Shown here: positions 1 to 5,747 of the stretch, piece by piece
Numbering within the stretch: the stretch's first letter is position 1
Layout: the number at the start of each line of letters is the position of its first letter
Assembly (NCBI GenBank): GCA_026712885.1
Contig: JAPOPO010000519.1
Span: 1 to 6,742 of the forward strand
Reading direction: 5' to 3'
Source of the DNA: Rhodospirillales bacterium
GTDB lineage: Bacteria; Pseudomonadota; Alphaproteobacteria; UBA828
DNA: 6,742 nucleotides
Position numbers and translations under genes: made by a program
The notes under the pieces: generated by a model
The model's database searches: none
What the model was told of the DNA's origin: nothing
What the model saw: the letters and a program-made list of their open reading frames with translations, nothing else

Positions 1-101
1 TCGACCTCCGGCATCGCAGCGTAGCCTGCGGGGTCGAGCTGGGCGGCGCAGCCGGTGGCGATGATGGTTGCGTCGGGGGTGTGGCGCCTGGCGCGGCGGA
101 G
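1..101 (-). pseudogene. mtaB: Inverted fragment of the MtaB N-terminal (MTTase) domain
   Basis: Read on the minus strand from about 101 down to 1, the sequence translates as LRRARRHTPDATIIATGC followed by AAQLDPAGYAAMPEVD. This closely resembles the end of the UPF0004/MTTase domain of MtaB-type tRNA methylthiotransferases (compare RRA...P...VTGCxAQ...P.VD in YqeV). The TGC cysteine would be the third ligand of that domain's [4Fe-4S] cluster. The frame remains open to the window edge. Upstream of the LRRARR segment the resemblance stops, exactly where the plus strand starts to read as the C-terminal half of the same protein. I therefore read this as part of the neighbouring mtaB gene lying in inverted orientation. 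The cause is either a true inversion or a chimeric join. The family match is from memory of the motif pattern, not from a search. Confidence 0.75.
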
Positions 102-896
102 CGGCCGGGGGGCCGGAGCGGGAGTGTGCCGCTCGGCGCCATGGCGGCGGAGGTGCGGGCGCTGGTTGCGGCCGGCCACCGCGAGGTGGTGCTGAGCGGC
201 GTCGATCTCGGCCACTACGGCGCCGACCTGCCGGGCCGGCCATGCCTCGGCGAGGCGGTGCGCCGCCTGCTCCAGGCGGTGCCGGAGCTGCCGCGGCTCA
301 GGCTCTCCTCCATCGACCCGGTGGAGGTCGACCCGATGCTGGAGCGGCTCTTCGCCGAGGAGCCGCGCCTGATGCCGCACCTGCACCTCAGCGTCCAGGC
401 GGGCGACGACATGGTGCTCAAGCGGATGAAGCGCCGCCACAGCCGCGCCGACGTGCTGGCGCTCTGCGAGCGGCTGCGCGCGCTCCGCCCGGAGATCGCC
501 TTCGGCGCCGACCTGATCGCGGGCTTCTCGACCGAGACGCCGGCGATGTTCGAGAATACGCGGCGCCTGATCGAAGACGCGGGGCTGGTCTGGCTCCACG
601 TCTTTCCCTATTCGCCCCGCCCCGGCACGCCGGCAGCACGCATGCCCCAGGTGCCGGGGCCCCAGCGCCGCGCCCGCGCCGCTGCGCTGCGCAGCGCTGC
701 AGAGAGCCCGCGCCGCCGCTTCCTGGAAGGGCGCATCGGTCGTGAGAGCCGGGTCCTGCTGGAGCAGGCTGAGAGCGGGCGCGACGAGTGCTTTGCCGAA
801 GTCGCGTTCGACCGTCCGGCAGGCGAGCCCGGCGCCGTGGTCAAGGCGCGCATTACCGGAGTGGCAGGCGACCACCTGATCGGGACCGCAGCCTGA
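81..896 (+). CDS. mtaB: tRNA t6A37 methylthiotransferase MtaB, C-terminal part
   Basis: MtaB uses two [4Fe-4S] clusters and S-adenosylmethionine to convert t6A37 to ms2t6A in tRNAs reading ANN codons. Family proteins are roughly 420-440 residues, so this is a little over half. Counting from the GTG at 81, recognisable segments are GSVPLGAM (14-21), EVVLSGVDLGHYGADLPG (35-52), RLSSIDPVEVD (74-84), HLHLSVQAGDD (100-110), LKRMKRRHSR (113-122), GADLIAGFSTET (142-153) and HVFPYSPRPGTPAARM (173-188). A TRAM-like RNA-binding tail follows at about 213-268. Homology begins only near base 111. The frame is open to base 3, but residues upstream of the GSVP segment look unrelated, and the radical-SAM CxxxCxxC motif expected just before it is missing. 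GTG 81 is thus only a nominal start and the product as shown should be inactive. The adjoining minus-strand fragment suggests an inversion or assembly join. The downstream overlap with ftsY matches the common alphaproteobacterial order. Confidence 0.85.
   Translation: MAPGAAERPGGRSGSVPLGAMAAEVRALVAAGHREVVLSGVDLGHYGADLPGRPCLGEAVRRLLQAVPELPRLRLSSIDPVEVDPMLERLFAEEPRLMPHLHLSVQAGDDMVLKRMKRRHSRADVLALCERLRALRPEIAFGADLIAGFSTETPAMFENTRRLIEDAGLVWLHVFPYSPRPGTPAARMPQVPGPQRRARAAALRSAAESPRRRFLEGRIGRESRVLLEQAESGRDECFAEVAFDRPAGEPGAVVKARITGVAGDHLIGTAA
102..115. repeat. Short GC hairpin at the mtaB breakpoint
   Basis: CGGCC (102-106) and GGCCG (111-115) form a perfect 5-bp inverted repeat around a GGGG loop. 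The hairpin fills the gap between the end of the minus-strand MtaB match (about 101) and the start of the plus-strand match (about 111-114). Short inverted repeats can mediate small inversions and also promote fold-back chimeras during amplification. In such GC-rich DNA, 5-bp arms are common by chance, so its role is inferred from position only. Confidence 0.45.
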
Positions 897-1837
897 TGGC
901 GCGGGAAGAGGGCGGCGGGCGCGGCCTGTTCGCGCGCCTCAAGGCAGGCCTCAGGCGAACCTCCAACAGCCTCACCGGCGGCATCGGGGCCATCTTCACC
1001 GGCCGCCGGCTCGACGACGAAGCGCTGGAAGAGCTCGAAGAGCTGCTCATCGCCGGCGACCTCGGCGCGGCGACCGCGGCCGAGCTCACGGCAGAGCTCG
1101 CCAAGCAGCGCTTTGGCAAGGAAGTGACCGCCGCCGAGGTGCGTCGCGCGCTCGCCGACCAGATCGCCGACCTGCTGGCGCCGGTCGAGGGCACGCTGAC
1201 CATCGACGCCGACGCCAAGCCCCACGTGATCCTGGTGGCCGGCGTCAACGGCACCGGCAAGACCACCACCATCGGCAAGCTCGCCCAGCGGCTCAGCCGC
1301 GACGGGAAGCGTGTCATGTTGGTCGCGGGCGATACCTTTCGCGCCGCCGCCGTGGAGCAGCTCACGATCTGGGGCGAGCGTGCCGGCGCACCGGTGGTCG
1401 CGCGTCAGGACGGCGGCGATCCCGCCGGCCTCGCCTTCGACGCGCTCGAGCGCGCGCGGGCGGACGGCATCGACGTGCTCCTGATCGACACCGCCGGCCG
1501 GCTCCAGAACAAGACGCATCTGATGGCCGAGCTGCAGAAGATCGACCGCGTGCTCAAGAAGCTCGATGAGCGCGCGCCGCACAGCCGCCTTCTGGTGCTC
1601 GATGCCACCACCGGCCAGAACGCGCTCAATCAGGTCGATGTCTTTCGCGAGGCCATCGCCGTCGACGGCCTGGTGATGACCAAGCTCGACGGCACGGCGA
1701 AGGGCGGCGTCCTGGTGGCGCTGGCCCGGCGCTTCGGCGTGCCGGTAGTCGCAATCGGCATCGGCGAAGGGATCGACGACCTCCGCCCCTTCCGGGCCCG
1801 CGCCTTCGCCGCCGCCCTGATGGGGCTCGATGAGTAG
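896..1837 (+). CDS. ftsY: Signal recognition particle receptor FtsY
   Basis: FtsY is the membrane-associated SRP receptor. It binds the Ffh-4.5S RNA-ribosome complex at the inner membrane, and the paired GTPases deliver nascent membrane proteins to SecYEG. From ATG 896 the product has 313 residues. A basic, amphipathic N-terminus (LFARLKAGLRRTSNSLTGGI, 11-30) probably contacts lipid and leads into a helical N domain (to about 105). The G domain has the P-loop GVNGTGKTTT (116-125), DTFRAAA (146-152), DTAGR (198-202), TKLDGTAKGG (262-271) and GIGEGIDDL (288-296), all intact. The long acidic A domain of E. coli FtsY is absent, as is usual in alphaproteobacteria. ATG 896 is preferred because it shares its A with the mtaB stop (TGATG) and gives the expected N-terminus. 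The open frame reaches back to 788 but that part only shadows mtaB. There is no strong Shine-Dalgarno, so translation is probably coupled to mtaB. Confidence 0.97.
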   Translation: MAREEGGGRGLFARLKAGLRRTSNSLTGGIGAIFTGRRLDDEALEELEELLIAGDLGAATAAELTAELAKQRFGKEVTAAEVRRALADQIADLLAPVEGTLTIDADAKPHVILVAGVNGTGKTTTIGKLAQRLSRDGKRVMLVAGDTFRAAAVEQLTIWGERAGAPVVARQDGGDPAGLAFDALERARADGIDVLLIDTAGRLQNKTHLMAELQKIDRVLKKLDERAPHSRLLVLDATTGQNALNQVDVFREAIAVDGLVMTKLDGTAKGGVLVALARRFGVPVVAIGIGEGIDDLRPFRARAFAAALMGLDE

Positions 1838-1839
1838 CT

Positions 1840-2406
1840 TTAGCGCCTTGCGGGGACGCCCGGCCGGTAGTCGCCGACGTCGCCCACGGGATTGGTGAAC
1901 GGCGCGAAATCGCCGCGTTCAGGGGCCTCGGTATGGTGGCGGAGTGCCCAGGTCACCGAGGGGAACGCAAGGGCATCCCACGGAATCTCGTCCCGCTCGA
2001 AGAGCTCGACCTCCAGGCTCTCGAATCCCGGCGCGATTTCGGGCCGCGCGAGGTGCGCGCGATAGAAGAGCTGCACCAGGCTGATGCGGGGGATCGTATA
2101 GACCGCGAGCAGCGCGTCGATCACGATCTCCGCGCAGGCTTCCTCCTCGGCCTCCCGCCGAGCACCTTGCGTCGGTCCCTCGTGCAGCTCCAGAAACCCC
2201 GCCGGCAGGGTCCAGAAGCCGGCCTGAGGCTCGATGGACCGGCGGCAGAGGAGAATGCGCCCGTCCCAGGTTGCGACCGAGCCGACGACGATCTTCGGGT
2301 TCTCGTAGCGGATGAAACCGCACGCATCGCAGACCAGGCGAGGACGGTCGTCGCCCTCGGGCACCCTGCGCACGATCGGGCCGCCGCTGTTCGGATAGCT
2401 CCCCAT
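1840..2406 (-). CDS. NUDIX hydrolase with degenerate N-terminal zinc ribbon
   Basis: This 188-residue protein belongs to the NUDIX superfamily, which hydrolyses nucleoside diphosphates linked to another group (ADP-ribose, NADH and similar). The exact substrate cannot be read from sequence. The Nudix box runs from G70 to A92: G, five residues, E76, seven residues, then R84-E85-A-E-E88-E89. The usual glycine after the last glutamates is replaced by Cys91. Ahead of it is the Nudix-associated ribbon pattern RRVPEGDDRPRLVCDACGFI followed by ENPKIVVGSV. C26 and C29 are present, but the first CxxC normally near residues 4-8 is replaced by YPNSGG, so four-cysteine zinc binding is unlikely. ATG 2406 has no good Shine-Dalgarno but fits a leaderless start. 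The TAA stop lies 2 nt from the ftsY stop on the opposite strand. Nothing links its function to either neighbour. Confidence 0.93.
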   Translation of the reverse strand: MGSYPNSGGPIVRRVPEGDDRPRLVCDACGFIRYENPKIVVGSVATWDGRILLCRRSIEPQAGFWTLPAGFLELHEGPTQGARREAEEEACAEIVIDALLAVYTIPRISLVQLFYRAHLARPEIAPGFESLEVELFERDEIPWDALAFPSVTWALRHHTEAPERGDFAPFTNPVGDVGDYRPGVPARR

Positions 2407-2413
2407 GAGCTGG

Positions 2414-2443
2414 AGTATGAGGCGCGCGCTCGCCGCGTGTCCA
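2414..2443 (-). promoter_or_regulatory. Candidate leaderless promoter of the NUDIX gene
   Basis: On the minus strand TGGACA (2443-2438; 5 of 6 matches to TTGACA) is followed after 18 nt by CATACT (2419-2414; 4 of 6 matches to TATAAT). The A of the NUDIX start codon (2406) lies 7 nt past the -10 hexamer, where transcription would be expected to begin. This agrees with the lack of a Shine-Dalgarno before that ATG. The call rests only on pattern and spacing. Confidence 0.4.
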
Positions 2444-2497
2444 GCCGCCCGGCCGCCGGCCGGGGGAGCGAAAGCCGCATCCGCCCCGCCGGACGAA

Positions 2498-2512
2498 CGA
2501 CACGATGTCGTG
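2498..2512. promoter_or_regulatory. Overlapping dyads, possible operator in the divergent region
   Basis: Two interleaved inverted repeats lie here: CGACA-CGA-TGTCG (2498-2510) and CACGA-TG-TCGTG (2501-2512). They sit in the 225-bp gap between the divergent NUDIX and yej genes, immediately upstream of a TTGGCG hexamer at 2515. The position would suit a transcriptional regulator of the yej operon. No regulator gene is in the window and I cannot assign a family. Confidence 0.3.
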
Positions 2513-2514
2513 AT

Positions 2515-2562
2515 TGGCGATACCGAATTGCGCGACTCATGTTATGCCCTACTAGCTTGGCA
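2515..2562 (+). promoter_or_regulatory. Probable yej promoter region
   Basis: This is the most AT-containing stretch of the otherwise GC-rich divergent region. It holds several -35-like hexamers: TTGGCG at 2515, TTGCGC at 2528 and TTGGCA at 2557 (5 of 6 matches). None is followed at 16-18 nt by a convincing -10; the best pairings are CATGTT (2538) and TACTAG (2550), each 3 of 6. A promoter for yejA should lie around here, but I cannot fix the start site. Confidence 0.28.
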
Positions 2563-2615
2563 AAGTGATGCCGGCCCGCTGTGTGCGCGAGGCGCAGGGA
2601 CCCCGCGCAAACGTC

Positions 2616-2623
2616 AGGAGGAG
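2616..2623 (+). promoter_or_regulatory. Strong Shine-Dalgarno deciding the yejA start
   Basis: AGGAGGAG ends 8 nt before GTG 2632, a workable distance for initiation there. The ATG at 2624 abuts this site too closely and opens a frame of only three codons (ATG GAC CGG) before a TGA that overlaps GTG 2632. The upstream in-frame GTG at 2581 has no comparable site and would push the Tat motif inward. Confidence 0.75.
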
Positions 2624-2631
2624 ATGGACCG

Positions 2632-4491
2632 GTGAAACTCAGCAGAAGACGCTTCGTTCAGGCCTCTGCCGTTGCCGCCGCGTCGTCGATGGCGCCCTTG
2701 TCGCACGTTATCGGGAGCGCTACGGCCGAGGAGACCGCCCACGGGCTCTCGCTCTTCGGCGACCTGAAATACGGTCCCGATTTCGCGCACTTCGAGTACG
2801 CGGCCCCCAACGCGCCCAAGGGCGGCGTGCTGCATCTCGCCACGGTCGATACTTACAGCACGCTCAATCCCTTCACGCTGAAGGGCACGAGCGCGGCCGG
2901 CGCGGGACTGCCCTTCGAGGGCCTGCTCGAAGGCTCGGCGGACGAAGCCGACGCCGCCTACGGGCTGGTCGCCCAGAGCGTCGCGCTCGCGCCCGACCGG
3001 CGCAGCGTCCGCTTTCTCCTGCGGCCCGAGGCGCGCTGGCACGACGGCACCCCGATCACGGCCCGCGATGTGGCGTTCTCGTACGAGATCCTCACCACCG
3101 AGGGCCATCCCGCCTACGCCAATAATCTCGCTGGCGTCGACCGGGTCGAGACCGCTGGCGATCACGACGTGACCTTCCATCTCGCCGATCCCGACAACCG
3201 CAAGCTGCCGTTGATCGTGGGTGGGCTCTCCATCGTCTCTGAGGCCTATTACCGGGACCACGCGTTTGGCGAGACGACGATGGAGCCGCCGCTCGGCAGC
3301 GGCGCCTATCGCGTTGCCAAGGTCGATCCAGGCCGCTCCGTCACCTACGAGCGCGTGCCGGACTATTGGGGCGCTCAGCTCCCCCTCAACATCGGCCGCT
3401 ACAATTTCGAGACCATCGTCTACGACTACTACCGTGATCGCACGGTGCTGGTGGAGGCGCTGAAGGCGGGAGAGTTCGACGTCCACGAGGAGTTCACGTC
3501 CAAGGTCTGGGCGACGCAATACGACATCCCCGCGGTCGAGGAGGGCTGGCTCGTCAAGGACGTACTGAAGGACAACACGCCGTCGGGCGTGCAGGCCTTC
3601 TTCTTCAACACGCGGCTCCCGAAATTCCAGGACCGCCGCGTGCGCGAGGCGTTTGCCTACGCCTTCGACTTCGACTGGCTCAACAAGAACCAGTTCTATG
3701 GACTCTACGACCGCATGGCGAGCTACTTCGAGAACTCGGAGCTGGCGGCCCGCGACCTGCCGTCCGAGGCCGAGCTCGCCCTCCTCGAACCCCACCGGGG
3801 CGCCGTGCCGGAGGAGGTCTTCACCAAGGCCTTCGTGCCGCCCGCAACCGACGGCTCGGGCAACAACCGGCGCAACCTGCGCGCCGCACGCGCCCTGCTC
3901 GAGGAGGCCGGCTGGGTCACGAAGGACAGGGCGCTTGTCAACGGCGAGACCGGCGAGCCGATGACCGTCGAGTTTCTCTACTTCGAACCCACCTTCGAGC
4001 GCATCTATGCGGCCTTCGCCCGCAGCCTGGAGCGCCTCGGCGTCGGCGTAAACCTTCGCCTCGTCGACGGCGCGCAATACGAAGAGCGCCTGAAGACCCA
4101 CGATTTCGAGATCACCACGATCCGCTTCGTGTTCAGCCTCTCGCCCGGTGCCGAGCTCAACTCCTACTTCGCGTCCAGCACGGTGGATCAGGTCGGCTCG
4201 TTCAACATCGCCGGCATCGACGACCCGGTGGTCGACGCGCTGATCGCCGAGGTCGCCGCCGCGACCGACCGGCCGAGCCTTATCGCCGCGACCCGCGCGC
4301 TCGATCGCGTGCTGCTCTGGGGCCACTACATGATACCGCAGTGGTACAAAGGGGCACATCATCTTGTATACTGGAACAAGTTCAACCGGCCCGCGCTCAA
4401 GCCACGCTACGCGCGGGGCGTCATCGACACCTGGTGGGTCGATCAGGAGAAGGACGACGCCTTGAGAGCCTACCGCGAAGGCACGGCGTGA
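2632..4491 (+). CDS. yejA: YejA-type peptide-binding protein of an ABC importer, Tat-exported
   Basis: This is a periplasmic solute-binding protein of family 5 (SBP_bac_5, the DppA/OppA fold) that hands oligopeptides to the YejBE membrane channel. The E. coli YejABEF system imports microcin C and peptides, and rhizobial relatives take up peptides including host defence peptides. The ligand here is unknown. From GTG 2632 it has 619 residues, close to E. coli YejA (about 600). The N-terminus carries a twin-arginine motif, SRRRFVQ (4-10), then an alanine-rich hydrophobic stretch and a likely cleavage site after ATA (30-32), so export is folded, by Tat. Family marks include HGLSLFGDLKYGPDF (37-51), APKGGVLHLA (61-70), STLNPF (76-81) and LRPEARWHDGTPITARDVAF (130-149). 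The end, MIPQWYKGAHH through GVIDTWW, is also typical of YejA. It leads the operon, with yejB 143 nt downstream across a stem-loop. The upstream in-frame GTG 2581 is rejected as a start. Confidence 0.95.
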   Translation: MKLSRRRFVQASAVAAASSMAPLSHVIGSATAEETAHGLSLFGDLKYGPDFAHFEYAAPNAPKGGVLHLATVDTYSTLNPFTLKGTSAAGAGLPFEGLLEGSADEADAAYGLVAQSVALAPDRRSVRFLLRPEARWHDGTPITARDVAFSYEILTTEGHPAYANNLAGVDRVETAGDHDVTFHLADPDNRKLPLIVGGLSIVSEAYYRDHAFGETTMEPPLGSGAYRVAKVDPGRSVTYERVPDYWGAQLPLNIGRYNFETIVYDYYRDRTVLVEALKAGEFDVHEEFTSKVWATQYDIPAVEEGWLVKDVLKDNTPSGVQAFFFNTRLPKFQDRRVREAFAYAFDFDWLNKNQFYGLYDRMASYFENSELAARDLPSEAELALLEPHRGAVPEEVFTKAFVPPATDGSGNNRRNLRAARALLEEAGWVTKDRALVNGETGEPMTVEFLYFEPTFERIYAAFARSLERLGVGVNLRLVDGAQYEERLKTHDFEITTIRFVFSLSPGAELNSYFASSTVDQVGSFNIAGIDDPVVDALIAEVAAATDRPSLIAATRALDRVLLWGHYMIPQWYKGAHHLVYWNKFNRPALKPRYARGVIDTWWVDQEKDDALRAYREGTA

Positions 4492-4508
4492 GGGCCGGAG
4501 AGGGCCAC

Positions 4509-4547
4509 TGGCGACGCCGCCGGGCTTGGGCCCCGGCCTGCTCGCCA
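4509..4547 (+). other. Intercistronic stem-loop between yejA and yejB
   Basis: An outer stem TGGCGA (4509-4514)/TCGCCA (4542-4547) and an inner stem GCCGGG (4519-4524)/CCCGGC (4532-4537) are separated by a 4x4 internal loop and closed by a 7-nt loop. No U-run follows, so it is not a standard intrinsic terminator. Such a structure after a binding-protein gene commonly protects the upstream message from 3' decay or thins out readthrough, raising binding protein over permease. That role is inferred. The rest of the 143-nt gap holds the palindrome CCGGCCGG (4549-4556) and short direct repeats before yejB. Confidence 0.5.
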
Positions 4548-4601
4548 CCCGGCCGGTCGGTCCCGAGAGAGGGCGGGTGCTGAGGCCAAGGCAGAAGGAG
4601 C

Positions 4602-4630
4602 GCACCGCTTAGCACCGCGCGCGACGCGAC
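4602..4630 (+). repeat. Short tandem repeats in the yejB leader
   Basis: GCACCGC occurs at 4602-4608 and again at 4612-4618, separated by TTA, and GCGAC is repeated head to tail at 4621-4630. They lie between a Shine-Dalgarno-like AAGGAG (4595-4600) and the yejB ATG at 4635, with no ATG, GTG or TTG between. The repeats may have lengthened the spacer. In sequence this GC-rich, they could also be chance. Confidence 0.4.
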
Positions 4631-4634
4631 AGCC

Positions 4635-5744
4635 ATGTTCGCCTACATCGTCCGCCGCCTGCTTCTGATCATCCCGACGCTGTTCGCGATCATGGTGATC
4701 AACTTCGCGATCATCCAGATTGCGCCGGGCGGGCCGGTGGAGCAGGCGATCGCGGAGCTTACCGGCAGCGCGGTTGGCGCGACGGCGCGCATTTCCGGCG
4801 CAGGCCCCGGCGAGGTGGGAACGGAGAGCCAGTTCGACATCTCGCAACGCGCCGACACGAGCAAGTACCGCGGCGCCCGCGGCCTCGACCCCGAGCTGAT
4901 CGAGCGGCTGGAGAAGGAGTACGGCTTCGACAAGCCGCCGCTCGAGCGCTTCCTCCACATGATGGGCCAGTACGTGCGCTTCGACTTCGGGTCGAGCTTC
5001 TTCCGCGACGACCGCGTGGTCGATCTGGTCCTCGACAAGCTGCCGGTCTCGATCTCGCTCGGGCTCTGGACCACGCTGCTGGCCTACCTGATCTCGATCC
5101 CGCTCGGCATCGCCAAGGCGGTGCGCGACGGCCAGCGCTTCGACGTCTGGACCAGCGGGGTCATCATCGTCGGCTACGCCATCCCCAACTTCATCTTTGC
5201 GATCCTCTTGATCGTGCTCTTCGCCGGCGGCAGCTATGTGGACTGGTTCCCCTTACGTGGACTTGTCTCCAACGACTTCGGGGAGCTCTCGCTGCTCGGC
5301 CAGATCGAGGACTATTTCTGGCACCTCGCGCTGCCGATCCTGGCGATGGCGGTGAGCGGCTTCGCCACCACCACGATGCTGACCAAGAACTCCTTCCTCG
5401 ATCAGATCAGCCAGCACTACGTCATCACCGCGCGCGCCAAGGGCTTGACCGAGCGCCGCGTGCTCTACGGCCACGTGTTCCGCAACGCGATGCTGATCAT
5501 CATCGCAGGCCTGCCGGGCGCCTTCATCGGCATCCTCTTCACCGGCGTGCTGCTGATCGAGGTCATCTTCTCGCTCGACGGGCTGGGGCTGCTCGGCTTC
5601 GAATCGCTGCTCAAGCGGGACTATCCGATCATCTTCGGCACCCTCTTCTTCTTCACCCTGCTCGGCCTCGTCGTGAACCTGATCGGCGATCTCATGTACG
5701 TCATCATCGACCCCCGCATCGATTTCGAGACGCGGGAGGTGTGA
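4635..5744 (+). CDS. yejB: Peptide ABC transporter permease YejB
   Basis: YejB is an inner-membrane permease of the DppB/OppB class that pairs with YejE to form the peptide channel. The product has 369 residues, near E. coli YejB (about 364). A first membrane helix (about 9-30) ends in APGGP (30-34). It is followed by a long periplasmic segment containing KYRGARGLDPELIERLEKEY (77-96), typical of YejB. Further helices lie at about 137-160, 175-197, 230-248, 287-312 and 333-355. The cytoplasmic EAA-type loop that docks the ATPase reads ITARAKGLTERRVLYGHVFR (264-283). The C-terminus IIDPRIDF (357-364) is also family-like. ATG 4635 gives the expected MFAYIVRRLLLIIPTLF start and has no in-frame alternative close upstream. 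Its ribosome binding site is poor, the best AAGGAG being 34 nt away. yejE begins 3 nt after the stop. Confidence 0.96.
   Translation: MFAYIVRRLLLIIPTLFAIMVINFAIIQIAPGGPVEQAIAELTGSAVGATARISGAGPGEVGTESQFDISQRADTSKYRGARGLDPELIERLEKEYGFDKPPLERFLHMMGQYVRFDFGSSFFRDDRVVDLVLDKLPVSISLGLWTTLLAYLISIPLGIAKAVRDGQRFDVWTSGVIIVGYAIPNFIFAILLIVLFAGGSYVDWFPLRGLVSNDFGELSLLGQIEDYFWHLALPILAMAVSGFATTTMLTKNSFLDQISQHYVITARAKGLTERRVLYGHVFRNAMLIIIAGLPGAFIGILFTGVLLIEVIFSLDGLGLLGFESLLKRDYPIIFGTLFFFTLLGLVVNLIGDLMYVIIDPRIDFETREV
5735..5740 (+). promoter_or_regulatory. Shine-Dalgarno of yejE inside the yejB end
   Basis: GGAGGT lies 7 nt before GTG 5748 and just before the yejB TGA (5742-5744). It supports the GTG as the yejE start and suggests coupled translation of the two permeases in near-equal amounts. 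Confidence 0.7.
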
Positions 5745-5747
5745 GCG

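Noticed and set aside
68..745. Second plus-strand frame within mtaB
   Set aside because: Its translation is an arginine/alanine/proline-rich shadow, while the frame ending at 896 has conserved MtaB motifs throughout.
608..1582. Long minus-strand open frame across mtaB and ftsY
   Set aside because: It is antisense to two recognised genes, shows no family motifs, and is explained by codon composition.
1843..1870. Possible terminator for ftsY just past its stop
   Set aside because: Only very short GC pairings (such as GGG-ACG-CCC) and no U-run; the stretch is also coding sequence of the opposing gene.
1933..2568. Plus-strand open frame opposite the NUDIX gene
   Set aside because: The minus strand carries a clear Nudix box and PEGDDR/ENPK motifs; this frame has none and starts inside the other gene.
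2581..2631. Longer yejA beginning at GTG 2581
   Set aside because: The added residues (MCARRRDPAQTSGGDGPV) would precede the Tat motif and there is no ribosome binding site, whereas AGGAGGAG serves GTG 2632 well.
2614..4605. Very long open frame (663 codons) on the minus strand opposite yejA
   Set aside because: It mirrors a well-supported yejA in GC-rich DNA, where antisense stops are scarce. The translation is low-complexity, rich in G, V, E and R, and resembles no family.
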